Source: Diospyros lotus (Eukaryota > Streptophyta > Magnoliopsida > Ericales > Ebenaceae). From it: a DNA stretch of 64,000 nt. Both the position numbers and the translations under genes were made by a program. Position 1 is the first letter of the stretch. Each line of letters starts with the position of its first letter. Location of the stretch: the NCBI RefSeq assembly GCF_014633365.1, contig NC_068343.1:30473307-30537306 (forward strand). Direction: 5' to 3'. Under the pieces are notes generated by a model. The model ran no database searches. It had not been told where the DNA came from and was given only the letters and a program-made list of their open reading frames with translations. This document shows, piece by piece, positions 35,041 to 47,300 of this stretch.

Positions 35041-36197
35041 CAAAACATCAAACATATAATTATAGGATAAATGGCAATTTGATCATTCGTCATTTAATAC
35101 CAATTAATACTTTGTTCACATTTTCGCACACCAAATATGATATCGTCATAACATCAAACAATACCTCAATTATTAAATGCATGATAGGATTAATCACTTC
35201 CTTTACTATTTTATCCCATATTTATTTGATTCAAATACAAAATTAGTCCTAAATAATATTCAAAATAATAGTGTATATTTCACAAACCACCCGAGTTTTA
35301 GCTAAAATTCACCAAGCACACTTGCATTTTTAAAAATAACACTCATCTTCTTTGTTATAGACCTATTCTAGAAATTCACTGTTTATACCCCTATTTTTAA
35401 TCCATCTCCTTCATCTTTTTTCTCTCTTCTCTACTAAGTTATTTTTATCTCATATCCCTTATCACAAACTCACATCAATTTTTGGTTATGATGGCCATGG
35501 TTGCGACATGCTTCCTCTCACCTACTTTTTATGTAAATGATTTGCTGATAGCGAATAAATCTCCCTTGTTGCAAAGTCATGAGAGGCAACCATCATGATG
35601 AGGTTGGAACATTGTTAGGATAATAGTTTGGATGACGAGATTTAGAACCATTTGTAACGCTCAACGCAATAGGCAAGCTATAAAGAATAGCGATGATAGT
35701 GATTGAGAATAATTGGTAAGTCTCTTTCTCCCCCTTGGAGGAACCCTATAAGAGCCTAGAATATTTGGGTTTTTGATTGAGAGTTCTAAAACTTATAAAT
35801 CTAGTTTAATCCTCTTGATTGAATTTAGAAATTCAATCAAAATTTCTAGATTCGATCAATTGAATCGTAAAACTCAAACTTTAGGTAATCATTGGTTATC
35901 AATCCTCTCTCTCTCTATAGTTGATGGGTTTTGAACCTATCGCTATGACGCCATGGTTGTGGCTGACAACCATCACCTACCAACACTAGTATTTCCTTTT
36001 TCTTTTTATTTTTTAATTACAAGAGTATTATTGAGATTTTTAATTAACTGTTATTATTTAATGATAAGGGATATGTGATGCATAATAAATAAAATTCAAG
36101 AAAAAATGATAATATTTTATAAACCCAAAAATAATCGATACAATTTAAATAAATTTTAAAATAATATATTAAATTTGATAATAATAATAATAATAAT
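35041..36197. other. Non-coding intergenic DNA
   Basis: No gene recognised. AT-rich, ending in an (AAT)n run (36178-36197) that served as the target of the adjacent foldback element. Confidence 0.4.
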
Positions 36198-37024
36198 GGC
36201 CAAAAATATATTTATATCCCTAACTTTTGGGATTTTTTCTTGTGGAACCCTAAAATTTTCATGGTTTCAAATCTATCTTGAACTTAGGCCAAAAATATAT
36301 TTATGCCTTTGAACTTTTCGTGGTTCCAAATGTGTCTCTAAACTATAAAAAATCACTCATTTAAACACATAGCCAAGAAGTGATACTAACATACACTAAC
36401 GTGGTAGGTTTTCGATATTTCCTTAGCTTTTTCTGGCATCTCCTCAACTGCATCTCTATATCTGGTGGTGTCTGCTTAGCTCATCCTCTCATTTCGACAT
36501 CTCTTTAACTCCTTATTTCTCTCAAACATTTCTTATGTCTCATTCGATTGGGTTAGATATGTCACTAACATGCTTGAGTCGATTATTATCTCATCGTCTA
36601 GGGGGATTGGAAATAGGGTTAGTTTAGGGTAGCATTTCGTATAGGAGATGCACCCAAAGAATAAATAGGAGATGCCAAAGAGAGATGAGATGTAACCAAG
36701 GAGAGAAAATTAGTTGAGGAAAGAGGTGGAGTTGAAGAGATGTTGCTAGGGAGATAGAGATAGTTGAGGAGATGTTGGAAAGAGAGAGATGAAACTAGAA
36801 AAATGCTAAAAAACTTGCATGTTATCGTGTGTGTTATTCAAATATTCAAATAAGTGATTTTACTTAGTTCATGAACACATTTTGAATTGCAAAAAGTTTA
36901 GCATTTTATAAGAAAAAATACAAAAAATTAATGATATAAATATACTTTTTGAGACACATTTAGAATCACAATAAATTTAATTTTTTTTTAAAAAGAAAAA
37001 GTTTAGGGGGGATAGCTTTTGGCC
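36198..37024. mobile_element. Mutator-like long-TIR foldback element, 827 bp
   Basis: It begins GGCCAAAAATATATTTAT and ends in the inverted counterpart ...GATAGCTTTTGGCC. The arms extend about 170 bp with many matching words ('aatatatttat', 'aaatgtgtct', 'aatcact.attt'), and the inner part is also loosely inverted ('catctcctcaact' at about 36440 against 'agttgaggagatg' at about 36760). The flanks share the 10-mer taataataat (36188-36197 and 37025-37034), though inside a microsatellite. Long TIRs with a 9-10 bp target favour a Mutator-like origin. No transposase. It lies about 590 bp upstream of the demethylase ATG. Confidence 0.7.
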
Positions 37025-37615
37025 TAATAATAATAATCAAACGAAGGGCGCGTGATAGCCCCTTTGTGTTTGGATTGAAAAAAAAGCGGGAGTGCAAAAG
37101 GAGCGCCGATTTGCGAACTCCCAACCCAACGTAACGTCGCTTTGGTTTGAAATCAAACACAAGAAAGCACGGAGAGAGAGAGAGAGAGAGAGACGTCCGT
37201 CCGTATATCTGTTGGTGGTTTATTACTATTAATAATTAATGTTAGAATGAATAATGAATGGAGTGAAAACCGTTTGCGGCCGCCCTCTTCTTTTTTTATA
37301 TTTACCGCCCTTCCTAATAGTTCCCCCCACGCCGCCTCATCCTCCTACTATTATAATAATAATAATATAATAATAACAAGGTAAAGTAATAGTAATAGTA
37401 GTAGTGGTAGTAGTAAACAGCTCAGCTCTCCTCGCTCTCTCTATCTCTCTCTCTCCGACTCCCAATGTCAGTCAGTCAGTCACTAAGTGCTGCTTGATAA
37501 TCTTCATCTTCCACTGCATCTATCATCATCGTCTCCGATTTATCTGATTTGTATCCAAGAAGAAGAAGAAGAAGAAGAAGAAGGAGAAGAAGCGGCGGCG
37601 GCGGGAAGAGTCCAA
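37025..37615 (+). promoter_or_regulatory. Putative promoter and 5' leader of the JMJ25-like gene
   Basis: Between the Mutator-like element and the ATG lie a (GA)n run (37172-37193), a TATA-like 'tttttttatatttacc' (about 37292), an (AAT/TAG)n tract, and a strong pyrimidine patch (37428-37460, ctctc repeats), a common feature near plant transcription starts. GAGA runs are known binding sites of BASIC PENTACYSTEINE factors, but that role here is inference. Local base composition rises sharply compared with the surrounding transposon DNA. No transcription start can be fixed. Confidence 0.4.
37465..37497 (+). CDS. Short upstream ORF in the leader
   Basis: ATG at 37465 opens a 10-codon frame ([10 protein letters not shown]) ending at TGA 37495-37497, 118 bp before the main ATG. 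It lies just downstream of the pyrimidine patch, so it is probably inside the transcript, but that is unproven. It could reduce translation of the main frame. Confidence 0.3.
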   Translation: MSVSQSLSAA

Positions 37616-38398
37616 ATGAACAAGGACGAAGCACAAGAACAAGAAGAACAAATCGTCAGCCTTTCTTCTCCAGCTGCTGTCTGCAAAAAGCAGGAGCAGC
37701 AGGAGGAGGAGGAGGATGGCACTGTCGATGATGATGATCATCGTAATCATAATAATAGTAACAATGCTGCTGCTTCTGCAACTGAAGATGGCAATGGAGA
37801 CCATGCCCTTGGGGAAACCAGCCCCCCAAGGGCAAGGAAGAGGTCGTCGTCTTCCTCTATTGCTGCTGCTGCTGCTGCTGCTTCCGCCACCGCTACTACT
37901 AATGCTAGGGTTAGGGGTAGGGGTAGGGGCAGGGGCAGGGGCAGGGGTAGGGGTAGGGGTAGGGGTAGGTCTAGGGCAGCTGATTCAAGTGCACAACAAG
38001 AAGATGATGATGATCATAGTAATCATAATAACAATGCTGCTGCTTCTGCAACTGATGATGGAAATGGAGACCATGCCAATGGGGAAACCAGCTCCCCAAG
38101 GGTAAGGAAGAGGTCGCCGTCTTCCTCTATTGCTGCTGCTGCTACTGCTACCACTGCTACTAATGCTAGGATTAGGGGTAGGGGCAGGGGCAGGGGCAGG
38201 GGTAGGGGTAGGGGTAGGGGTAGGGCTAGGGCAGCTGATTCAAATGCACAACAAGAAGATGCTGATCAACAGCAGCAGCAGATTGGAAGCTCCGCCATCC
38301 ACGCCAGACGCAATCCTCTCAGGTCTGCTAGAGCTTCCCCCCGGCAGCTACTCAACCCAACCAAACCCCTCCGGCCTCCTATCAAGAGGGACCAACAC
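37616..38398 (+). CDS. JMJ25-like exon 1: low-complexity N-terminus with two Arg-Gly tracts
   Basis: 261 codons. It is acidic and Gln/Glu-rich at first, then has two tandem copies (about 37727-38002 and 38003-38265) of one module: an Asp/His/Asn run, AAASAT.DGNGDHA, a PR.RKR basic patch, a Ser run, an Ala run and an (RG)8-10 tract. The RKR patches are candidate nuclear localisation signals, and the RG tracts could bind DNA or RNA like AT-hook/RGG motifs (inference). Donor gtacta at 38399. It ends at [15 protein letters not shown]. Confidence 0.85.
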
Positions 38399-41300
38399 GT
38401 ACTACTCTTCCTACTATTTCCTATCCATGCTCTTTCACTTTTTTTTCTTCTTATTAATTGTTCCTTCTATTTCCTATTCTCATCTGAATTCCTCTTGACA
38501 TCACAGGGTAATCCCATTCCCTCAAACATGTGTCATCAGTGCCAGAGGAATGACAAAGGACGCGTTGTTCGCTGCACCTATTGTAACAGCAAGCGATACT
38601 GTGTTCCCTGTATGACCAGATGGTATTATCATTCCTCTCCATGTTTTTGCTCATACAACATACCCACCTTTACCCTGTCGTACTACTTGTGTTTTGTGGT
38701 CTACGTCTATTGCTCTAATTCCCCTTTCATTCCACGTGTTCCAACTTTCTTTTCCTTTTTTGTTGGTTTATTGATTACTGGAGTTTGTTAGTTCCACCTG
38801 AGGCTATTTATCGACTGGTTGTTTATCTTATAATGATTCTGATACTTGACTACTGGTATACAGGTATCCTAGGATGACAGAGGACGATTTCCTCTCCTCT
38901 TGTCCTGTTTGTCGTGGGAACTGTAATTGCAAATCTTGCCTCCGTTTGGATGTACCCATCAAAGTATGTTTCTTCTGCTACTTATTCTTTTACTCTTATC
39001 TGTGCTTTGCGTCCTTTTACTTTTAGATGTCTTGGTCTTGGACGTGAAACATCACATTTTTTGCCGGATTTGTTGTAGGACTTGAATCCAGAACCGAGTA
39101 TTGCTGACCAGGAAAAAATTGAGCACTCCAAATATATTCTACAAGCACTACTTCCATTTCTAGAAAAATTCAATGCAGAACAAAACATGGAGAAGGAGGT
39201 TGAGGCTAAGATTCAAGGTATTTTCTTTGTTACTAGAGTATGTGGGCTCCCATATAATTGTGATGCTAGCTCTGTTCTTATTTTTACCCCCCTTTGCAAT
39301 GCACATTACTTGTCGTTAACTTTACCCGCTGATGAATATAATGAATAACTTCCATTAATTTTATAGCTGGAAAATAAATATGTTGTTGGGAACTAGATTT
39401 GGCTGAGGCTAATTTTATAATTGATTTGTTTTTATTGCTGCTTCCATCTGTTGTTAATGTTTGTAAAGTAGAACACAAGTTTGTAATTAGGATGCGCGAA
39501 TATCATTTGGTTGATAGAGATTCCAGCCAGACTGTAGTACTTCTTTTCCTCAACAAATGCAAGACTTGGAATATCAACCAGTTAAGAAGTATGGTGTTTC
39601 ATAATGAGGAATCTTGTACCAATTACATTGTTCAATAGTTCCTCTGTCCTTTTGTTCGGGCAGGTTTATCGTCATCAAAGATAAAGCTACAACAGGCAAC
39701 ATGCAGCTTAAATGAGCGTGCCTATTGGTAAGTTCTGGTGATTCATTTATATTTTTGCTTGTTCTCATTAATTTACAGATCACTTGATCTGCTCACATGT
39801 TTTTTTATTTTTTATTTTTTTTGGCAGCAACAACTGCAGAACTTCCATAGTTGACTTCCACAGAAGCTGTCCACACTGTTCTTATGACCTCTGTCTTATA
39901 TGTTGCGGGGAGTTCCGTTGTGGCAACCTACAGGGAGGTGAGGAGGAAGTTATAATGCAATTTGTTGACAATGGACTGGATTACTTGCATGGTGAGGGCA
40001 GTTCTGGATCCACATGGAGAACAGAAACTTCAGAAATTGCTGTTGAAACTAGCTGTGCTTATAATATATTGTTAACATCTGAATGGAAAGCCAATGAAGA
40101 TGGCAGCATTCCTTGTCCCCCTGTACGCATGGGTGGTTGTGGATGTGGCATCTTGGAATTGAAGTGTATATTGCCTGAAAATTGGGTCTCAGAGTTGTTA
40201 GAGGATGCAAAAAAGATAGCTAAATTTTACAACCTTCACAACGAGCTTGAATCTTTTCCACAAACTTGTCCATGTTTCAGTGAGGCAGGAGAAGTTGACG
40301 CTGGTAGTAAACACTTAAGGAAGGCATCATCTCGTGAAAATGCTGCCGATAATTATTTGTTTTGTCCAGCAGCTAGGGATATTGAAGGAGAAGATTTGAA
40401 GCATTTCCAGTGGCATTGGTACAAAGGCGAGCCTGTGATTGTTAGTGATGTGCTTGAGACTACATCTGGCTTGAGTTGGGAACCAATGGTTATGTGGCGT
40501 GCATGTCGTCAGATTAAGAATACGAAGCATTCTCTACTTTTAGATGTGAATGCCATTAGTTGCTTGGATTGGTGTGAGGTTAGTTTAATTCCTTCATGTT
40601 TGATATGCTCAATTAATATATGTAGTTTTACGTATACTTGATTGTAGCAATGGATATCTCAAGATTGTAGATCTTCTTATTAGGATTTGATATAATGGTA
40701 AGTAAAGACCCTGAACTTTGAATGTGAGAGAACAGAGAATTGTTACCAAACATGGTTGCTAGTAGCACCTGAATCAAAAATCCACAATCAATGGATATCT
40801 CAAGATTGTAGACCTTCTTATTAGGATTTGATATAGTGGTAAGTCAAGACCCTAAACTTTGAATGTGAGAGAACAGAGAATTGTTACCAAACATGGTTGT
40901 TAGTAGCACCTGAATAAAAAATCCATGGATCGACAAAAGAGGATTGTGTAAAACAAGTAGTGGGGCTATAATTGAATGACGTTGAGGCTTCTTACTCTTT
41001 AGCGGGGCCCATGGTCCTATTAGAGGGTAGTGTTGGTCATGACCTAAATTTGGGTCGTGACACAAATATTTTCCTTTTATCCATTATTTTTCAAATTTCT
41101 TCGATTGACATAATTGAGTTTTGTTTTGTTAAATTAAATTTCAATAATTGACTGAAAAAAAAGGTTATAGAATAATTATGATCGCAAGTGAGTTGACTAA
41201 CAAAAAGTAAATTAAAGGGACACTACAGTAAATGTAGAATAGATGACAAGGGCAAAGTAAAAAGGGGTTTAACACCTTGATACCCTTGACTAATGCTTGA

Positions 41301-44300
41301 GAACCATTAACTAGTATAATAGTAGGTAAAATCCTAAACTCTGAATGTGAGAGAATAGAGAATTGTTACTAGACATGTGGTTAGTAGCACTTGAATTAAA
41401 AAATCCATGGATTGACATAAGAGGATCGTGTAAAACAAGTTGTGGGGTTACTGGTGTGAGTAAAAGATGCCATTGATGAAGGTCATGTTGTGTTGATCCA
41501 AATTGAAGGAACTGTGCATACCCTTCCTTTGAGATAGTCACTATTGAAGATTCACTAGGAGTTATATTAGTTGCTCGAGGATGATCACATCCACTGCCAC
41601 GACAACCACCATGACCTCTAGAGTTGTGAGAAATCTCAACTCTCCAACCATTCTTACCTTCTAGTTAACAAATGGCATCATGTGCATCTATGTGGTCAAC
41701 AAAGTCAATAAAAGCATAACTTGGCATCCTTCTTACAACCCAAACACTGTGCATAAAACACACAATTCATCTTCAAGCTCTCGTTTAGTGATGCATGGGT
41801 TTAAGTTTCTAGTGTAGATACGAGACATCTTCTAGTGTTGTTAAAACCCTAGACCAAAAAACAACATGACTACACAACTAGAATTGTCATGATGCAATGC
41901 AACTAGAAGAAACAATGTTAGGTTTGGTGGTGCTATTCTCATCAAATTTGGTAGATCTAAGGCTATTGGCGCTAGTGACTAGAGCAGTGTTATTAAAGGC
42001 GCGCCTAGGCTCAAGGCGCACCCTTGGCGCTTGAAAGCATTCCAGGCGAGCGCAGACCTACAAGGCGCGCCTTGAGCTTTTTAATTGTTTTTTCAAGGTT
42101 TTTATTTGACTGTTTGTTACTTTATTTAATTTTTTACTATTTAGGGTTTAAATTTATTGCTTCAACTACAAATTTGACAATAAGTAAAAATGCTACTATT
42201 TCAAATGCTCCAATTGAATTTGAAATAGGGAGAATTGAACAAATTCAAGGCATGCAATAACAAAATGTAACATTAAGTCACCAAAACAACACCCCCATAC
42301 TTGCAACCATCTTTCTTAGACTTCTATATACCATCTATGATCTCCAGATCCAAGAAGTGGACAAAAAGGGACAAAGAAATTATATTTTCATAGGCCCAAG
42401 TTAAATAGTGGCTTTTCCTTAGTTTCCCATCTTCTTTGATTGTGTTTCATTTACTTCAACAATGTTTTGTTAAAGCTATTCAAGTCTCCATTTTCTTTAT
42501 GATTATATATTCCAGTAATAAAAAGTCAAACTACACAATCTCCAATTATCAACATTCTATTGGCGTGATAAATATTTATAGACACCACAGATGCTAAGTT
42601 TTTAGTATACAAAGAAAGATGCAAATTCAAATCAAGTATATTACCTACCAAAAAAATGTATGAAACTATCATCACACTTCTAAACCATAGAAATCTTCCA
42701 ACAAGAGGAGTAGATGATGTGGAAGAAGATATTAGAGATGATACTTTTAATGATGAAAATATAGAAATGTTTGATCTTGATGATGAGAATAATTTTTAGA
42801 TTATTTAAAATGCATAATTAGTCAATCTTGATTAAGATTTAAGACCTATAATGTTTTTTAAGATTTAATTTAAGTTGACTTAAAGACTTTTAGATTACAT
42901 CTTTTGGCATTTTTTATTGTTTTTTTCATTAGTATATGTTGAATTTTTTAATTTCCTTGATAACATACTTTTAAATATGTTATTAGGAGTTAGAACTTAT
43001 TTTATACTTTATTTTTCAACTAGGATATATATATATATATTTTAGTAAGCATGCACCTAGTTCTATCAGGCGCGTGCCTCGCCTTGTGCATCAAGCTTCA
43101 ACACCCTTTTGCACCTTAGTGCCCCTTCAGTCTTTAATTACACTGGACTAGAGGCGATGGTGCTAGTGATTGGAGACGGCGACAAATGATGTTGGGTTGT
43201 GTCTTGTTGGTCTTGAATTGATGGTGGAAGGAGATGTATCGCATGGTGATTAGGGTTGCCTAGTATTGGGTTTTTGATGGAATGAATCTCACAAAGGAGA
43301 TGTGCTACGGACGATCAGCGAGAGATACTAGGTTGACAATCTAACGAGTCATGCAATGGATGGTTGATGACAAAAACAAGGCTGGTGATTGACAAGGCTT
43401 ATGACTGATAGCACAATTTGAAGAGTGGCGTGACAAATGACTTGTGACTAAAACAAGGCTGAGGATCGATGATAATGGCGGTTGCAATGGACAGCGATTT
43501 ACAGTGGTGGACATTGTTAATTCTAAAACTAGGGTTAGGGTTTCTCTCCTATTCCCTTTTTCTTGCTATTATTTATTTTATTTTACAAGGGATTTGATAC
43601 CATGTAAAATTGAAGTAATGTATATCTGTATATTTCTCAATGAGGTGTACATAGACTTATGTACATGCATCAAAATAAGGAAACAATATATTCTAAAGAT
43701 ATACACAAAGTACATACAAATCATCTAAGCTTATATAGTTACTTAATATAATGATTACAATTAAATCATAATCCTCTTAAAAGGAAATATACTCAAATTT
43801 ACATAAATGCCCATATACTATACACTATATACTAATAATTTTAGTATAATGTATTTCTATTTCTGCACAGGCCTCAATGTTTGCAATTTGGCCCCATGGG
43901 AGAAGAAAGAATAGTAGAACAATGGTTTGTGACTAGTGGGTTAATTGGCCATAGTAGGAGAAATCATGATAGAGAAAAAAATTTAGGGCAGGGGTATTAT
44001 TTCTAACATAAAATAGTTTTTGTTTTTTTATTTTTTATGTAACTTGGTAACATACACAATTTTTTTAGACAATATTTTTTTTTTGTTTCAAAAGTTTTGG
44101 AAATAGACAATATTAGTTTAAAAGTGAAAAAAAAAAAATTAACAATTGAAAACAAACATAGTTAAACTAGTAACCTATTCTAATGGCCCCTTATATTAAA
44201 CAGTTGCACCATGTTGAGAGTAAAAGCAATAATATAACATATAAAGTTAATATTCTATTTAAAAGCTTCACTAGCAACAAAAAAAAAAAAAAAAAAAAAA

Positions 44301-47300
44301 AACCTCTATCTAATGGCTTAAGCCTTAGATGAGATTGTGGTTAATAATTCAACATGGTATCGAAGCAGACAAAGGTTTTGAGTTCAAACCTCTTCGCTAA
44401 CCCTATATTTAAATAGTTTCATGTGTTTGAACCAATTATGCGGTAAAGCTTGACCAAGCATGAGGGGATGTGTTGAAAGTAAAAATAATAATGTAAAAGA
44501 TAAAGTTAACCTCTATGTAACAATTTAAGCTTTTAGATGAAATGATGGTTAATAAATAATAATTCAACATAGTACTTTTGACAGTCAATAGCATTGTGAA
44601 TTTCCCCTTCAGCTGATTATGACTAGCATTATTTATTGCTTTTGTGTACACCATCCACATGAACAAGTGCATATACTTAGGCTTGCAATCACATCTACTT
44701 CCCTTCCATTGAATCTTTCTTTCTTCTTTTTGTTGACCAAGATAGAAAATAGAGATGTTGAACAGGATAGAAAAGAGAAAACCCTTCTTTTAGGAGTAAA
44801 ACTCTATGTTAGGTCTAACCTCCCTCTATTGAAATTTATAGTAAGCTGTACAATAATTAAGGCTAAAATTTAGGCCTAAATTATAGCTAATTACATCTAA
44901 TCACATGCTTAATTGACTGTTAATTACATACTAATTGACAACTAATCTTTGATTGCTAATTGACTTATATTCCTTGATTTGTGGCAACTCTTCCTTGATT
45001 TGTGACAAATCTTCCTTCCTTGATTTATGGCAACTCTTTGTGATTTTTCTACCTTGATTCACGACACTCCCTCTCAAGCTGGTGAATAGACATTGTCCAT
45101 TCTCAATTTGGCTATAATTTTTTGGAAGACAGGACTAGGGAGTCCCTTGGTTAAAACATTAACTAGTTGGGATTCACTTGGTATATAGGGAGTACAAATA
45201 AGCCCCCTGTCTAGTTTCTCTTTAATAGAATGTCTGCCAACCTCAATGTGTTTTGTTTGCTCATGCTGTACAGGATTGTGTGCAATGCTGATAGCAGATT
45301 TATTATCACAATAGAGTTTCATAGGGCTGTCCTACTTGAGTCTCAAGTCTTAAACAATAATTTTTAACCATAGCAACTCACATATACCTTGTGCCATTGC
45401 TCGAAATTCCGATTTTGCACTCAACCTAGCGACAATAATCTGTTTTTTACTCCTCCAAGTAAGTAGATTTCTTCCCAAGAAAGTACAATACCCTGTGGTA
45501 GACCTCCTATCAACCGTTGAACTTGCATAATTTGTATCGGTATTAGCCTTTAGGGTAAGTTTAGCTCTCTTTTTGAACAAAATTCCCTTTCCTAGGGTGC
45601 CTTTAAGGTAGTGCAGAATTCGATAGACCACTTGTAGGTGAAGCTCCTTGGGTTTGTGCATAAACTGACTTACTATGTTCACTGCATAGGTTATGTCCGG
45701 CCTTGTGTGAGATAGATAAATCAACCTACCAACTAATCTTTGATATGCTTCTTTGTCGATATCCTTGTCTCCCTCTACTTCTTCTAGTTTGTGATTAGGA
45801 TCAATCGGGATGCTAACTGGTTTGCAAGCCAATTTCCTTGTGTCCCTCAAAAGGTCAATAACATACTTGTGTTGAGATATAAATATCCCATGTCTAGATC
45901 GTGCTACTTCAATATCTGTCAGCAGTTGATATGGAATGATTCAATCCTTGATTGGTGATTGATTAATTGATGATTGATTGGTGATTGATTGATTGATGAT
46001 TCAATCATTGATTGGTGATTGATTAATTGATGATTGATTGATTGATTGATGATTGATTGGTGATTGATTATATATGTTTCCTAGATTGATTGACTGTATA
46101 TATTATTTCCTAAAAGAAAAATTGTATCCTCTAGATTAGATTATGTTTCCTATCTTGGTTGTATCCTAAATTGTATAGATTCTAGGATTCTTTCCTAAAG
46201 TTAGTTGTTTCCTATTTTTGTAAAGAAGCTTGTATAAATCAAGCTTTTCTAGTGAATGAAAGGTGAGACAGTAGTAAGGTTATTTTTTTCCAAAACTTAA
46301 CATGGTATCAGAGCCCTAGGGATTGTTTTTGTTCTACAATTCTCTGGGATCTACAAAGCCTATCCTTATCAGTCTTCCCATCTTTCGTTTTTTCATCTGA
46401 ATCTTGGCCAAGAGATGTCTTCCGTCCAAGAACCTACATCAGATACAGCCAATTCCTGCCATACCTCAGAAGTTCCAATTGCTGGAACTCAAAATGGGAC
46501 CTTGGGAGGAGAATTGCAGTCTCTCCAGGCAGCCTATCGTTTGAACGGTAAAAATTACCTAAAGTGGTCACAGCTGATCCGAACCTTTCTTAAAGGGAAG
46601 GGAAAGCTTAGCCACTTGTTAGGAACGGGCCCAAAAGAAGGTGATCCAGCATTCGCAGCATGGGACGAGGAAGATTCCTTGGTAATGTCCTGGCTTTGGA
46701 ATTCCATGGTTCCAGAGATTAGTGACACTGTCATGTTTTTGACCACAACTAAGGATATTTGGGAGGCCATAAACTTGACCTATTCCAAGGTGAAAGATGC
46801 AGCCCAAATCTATGAAATACGAGCAAGGGTGGCAAGAACCAAACAAGGCTCGAAGACCATCACGGAGTATGCAAATATGTTGCAAACTCTATGGCAAGAG
46901 CTAGATCACTACCAATGTTTGAAGATGAAATGTAGTGAGGATGTTGCACTCCATAAGAGATTTGTTGAAAAGGAGCGGATATATGACTTCTTGGCCGGCC
47001 TCATCAGTGAATTTGATGCGGTCAGAGTGCAGATTCTTGGCAAAGAGGATTTACCTTCCTTGAATGAGGTAATCTCCTTAATAAGGGCAGAAGAAGGGAG
47101 AAGGGGTGTAATGCTCGAAGCTATCTCCGGTGAGAGTTCTGCCCTAGTGTCTTTAAAAACTCATAATCAAAACAAAGGCCCCAGGGATGAAAAGAAACCA
47201 GTGGATAGGGATTCTTTATGGTGTACATTTTGTAAGAAACCTAGGCACACCATAGAGAAGTGCTGGAAGCTCCATGGAAAGCCATCTAGAGGGGGACCAG

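Larger units (their letters stand above)
40642..43835 (-). mobile_element. Degenerate copia-like unit carrying an SR-protein fragment
   Basis: On the minus strand, in order: an LTR-like segment (43835-43603), a primer-site-like tggtatcaaatccc (43602-43589), a long leader, a start codon at 41828 opening an SR splicing-factor fragment instead of copia gag, then a gag-end block ([13 protein letters not shown]) and protease-like segments down to about 40642. A hAT element (41985-43145) is inserted in the leader. No integrase, RT or 3' LTR was found. The pieces are seen; that they form one retrotransposed unit is inference from their order and orientation. Confidence 0.55.

Noticed and set aside
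37487..37615. Longer 5' extension of exon 1 starting at a GTG
   Set aside because: Plant nuclear genes start at ATG; the frame opens with GTG and has no ATG before 37616. The preceding residues are low-complexity and fit a 5' leader.
37906..38226. Interstitial telomere-like repeat (GGGTTAGGGG)
   Set aside because: Only one unit resembles the plant telomere motif. The rest is GGGGTA/GGGGCA that encodes Arg-Gly in frame in both module copies.
37716..38498. Plus-strand alternative frames in exon 1 (Met/Leu/Gly-Val runs)
   Set aside because: Frame-shifted readings of the repetitive exon 1; only the Arg-Gly frame links to the RING-like exons by proper splicing.
43530..43545. agggttaggg in the intron as a telomere relic
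   Set aside because: About one and a half units only, within the leader of the copia-like unit; too short to mean anything.
45933..46065. CRISPR-like regular repeats
   Set aside because: The GATT words have no unique spacers, lie in an LTR and recur in the partner LTR; this is a eukaryotic genome.
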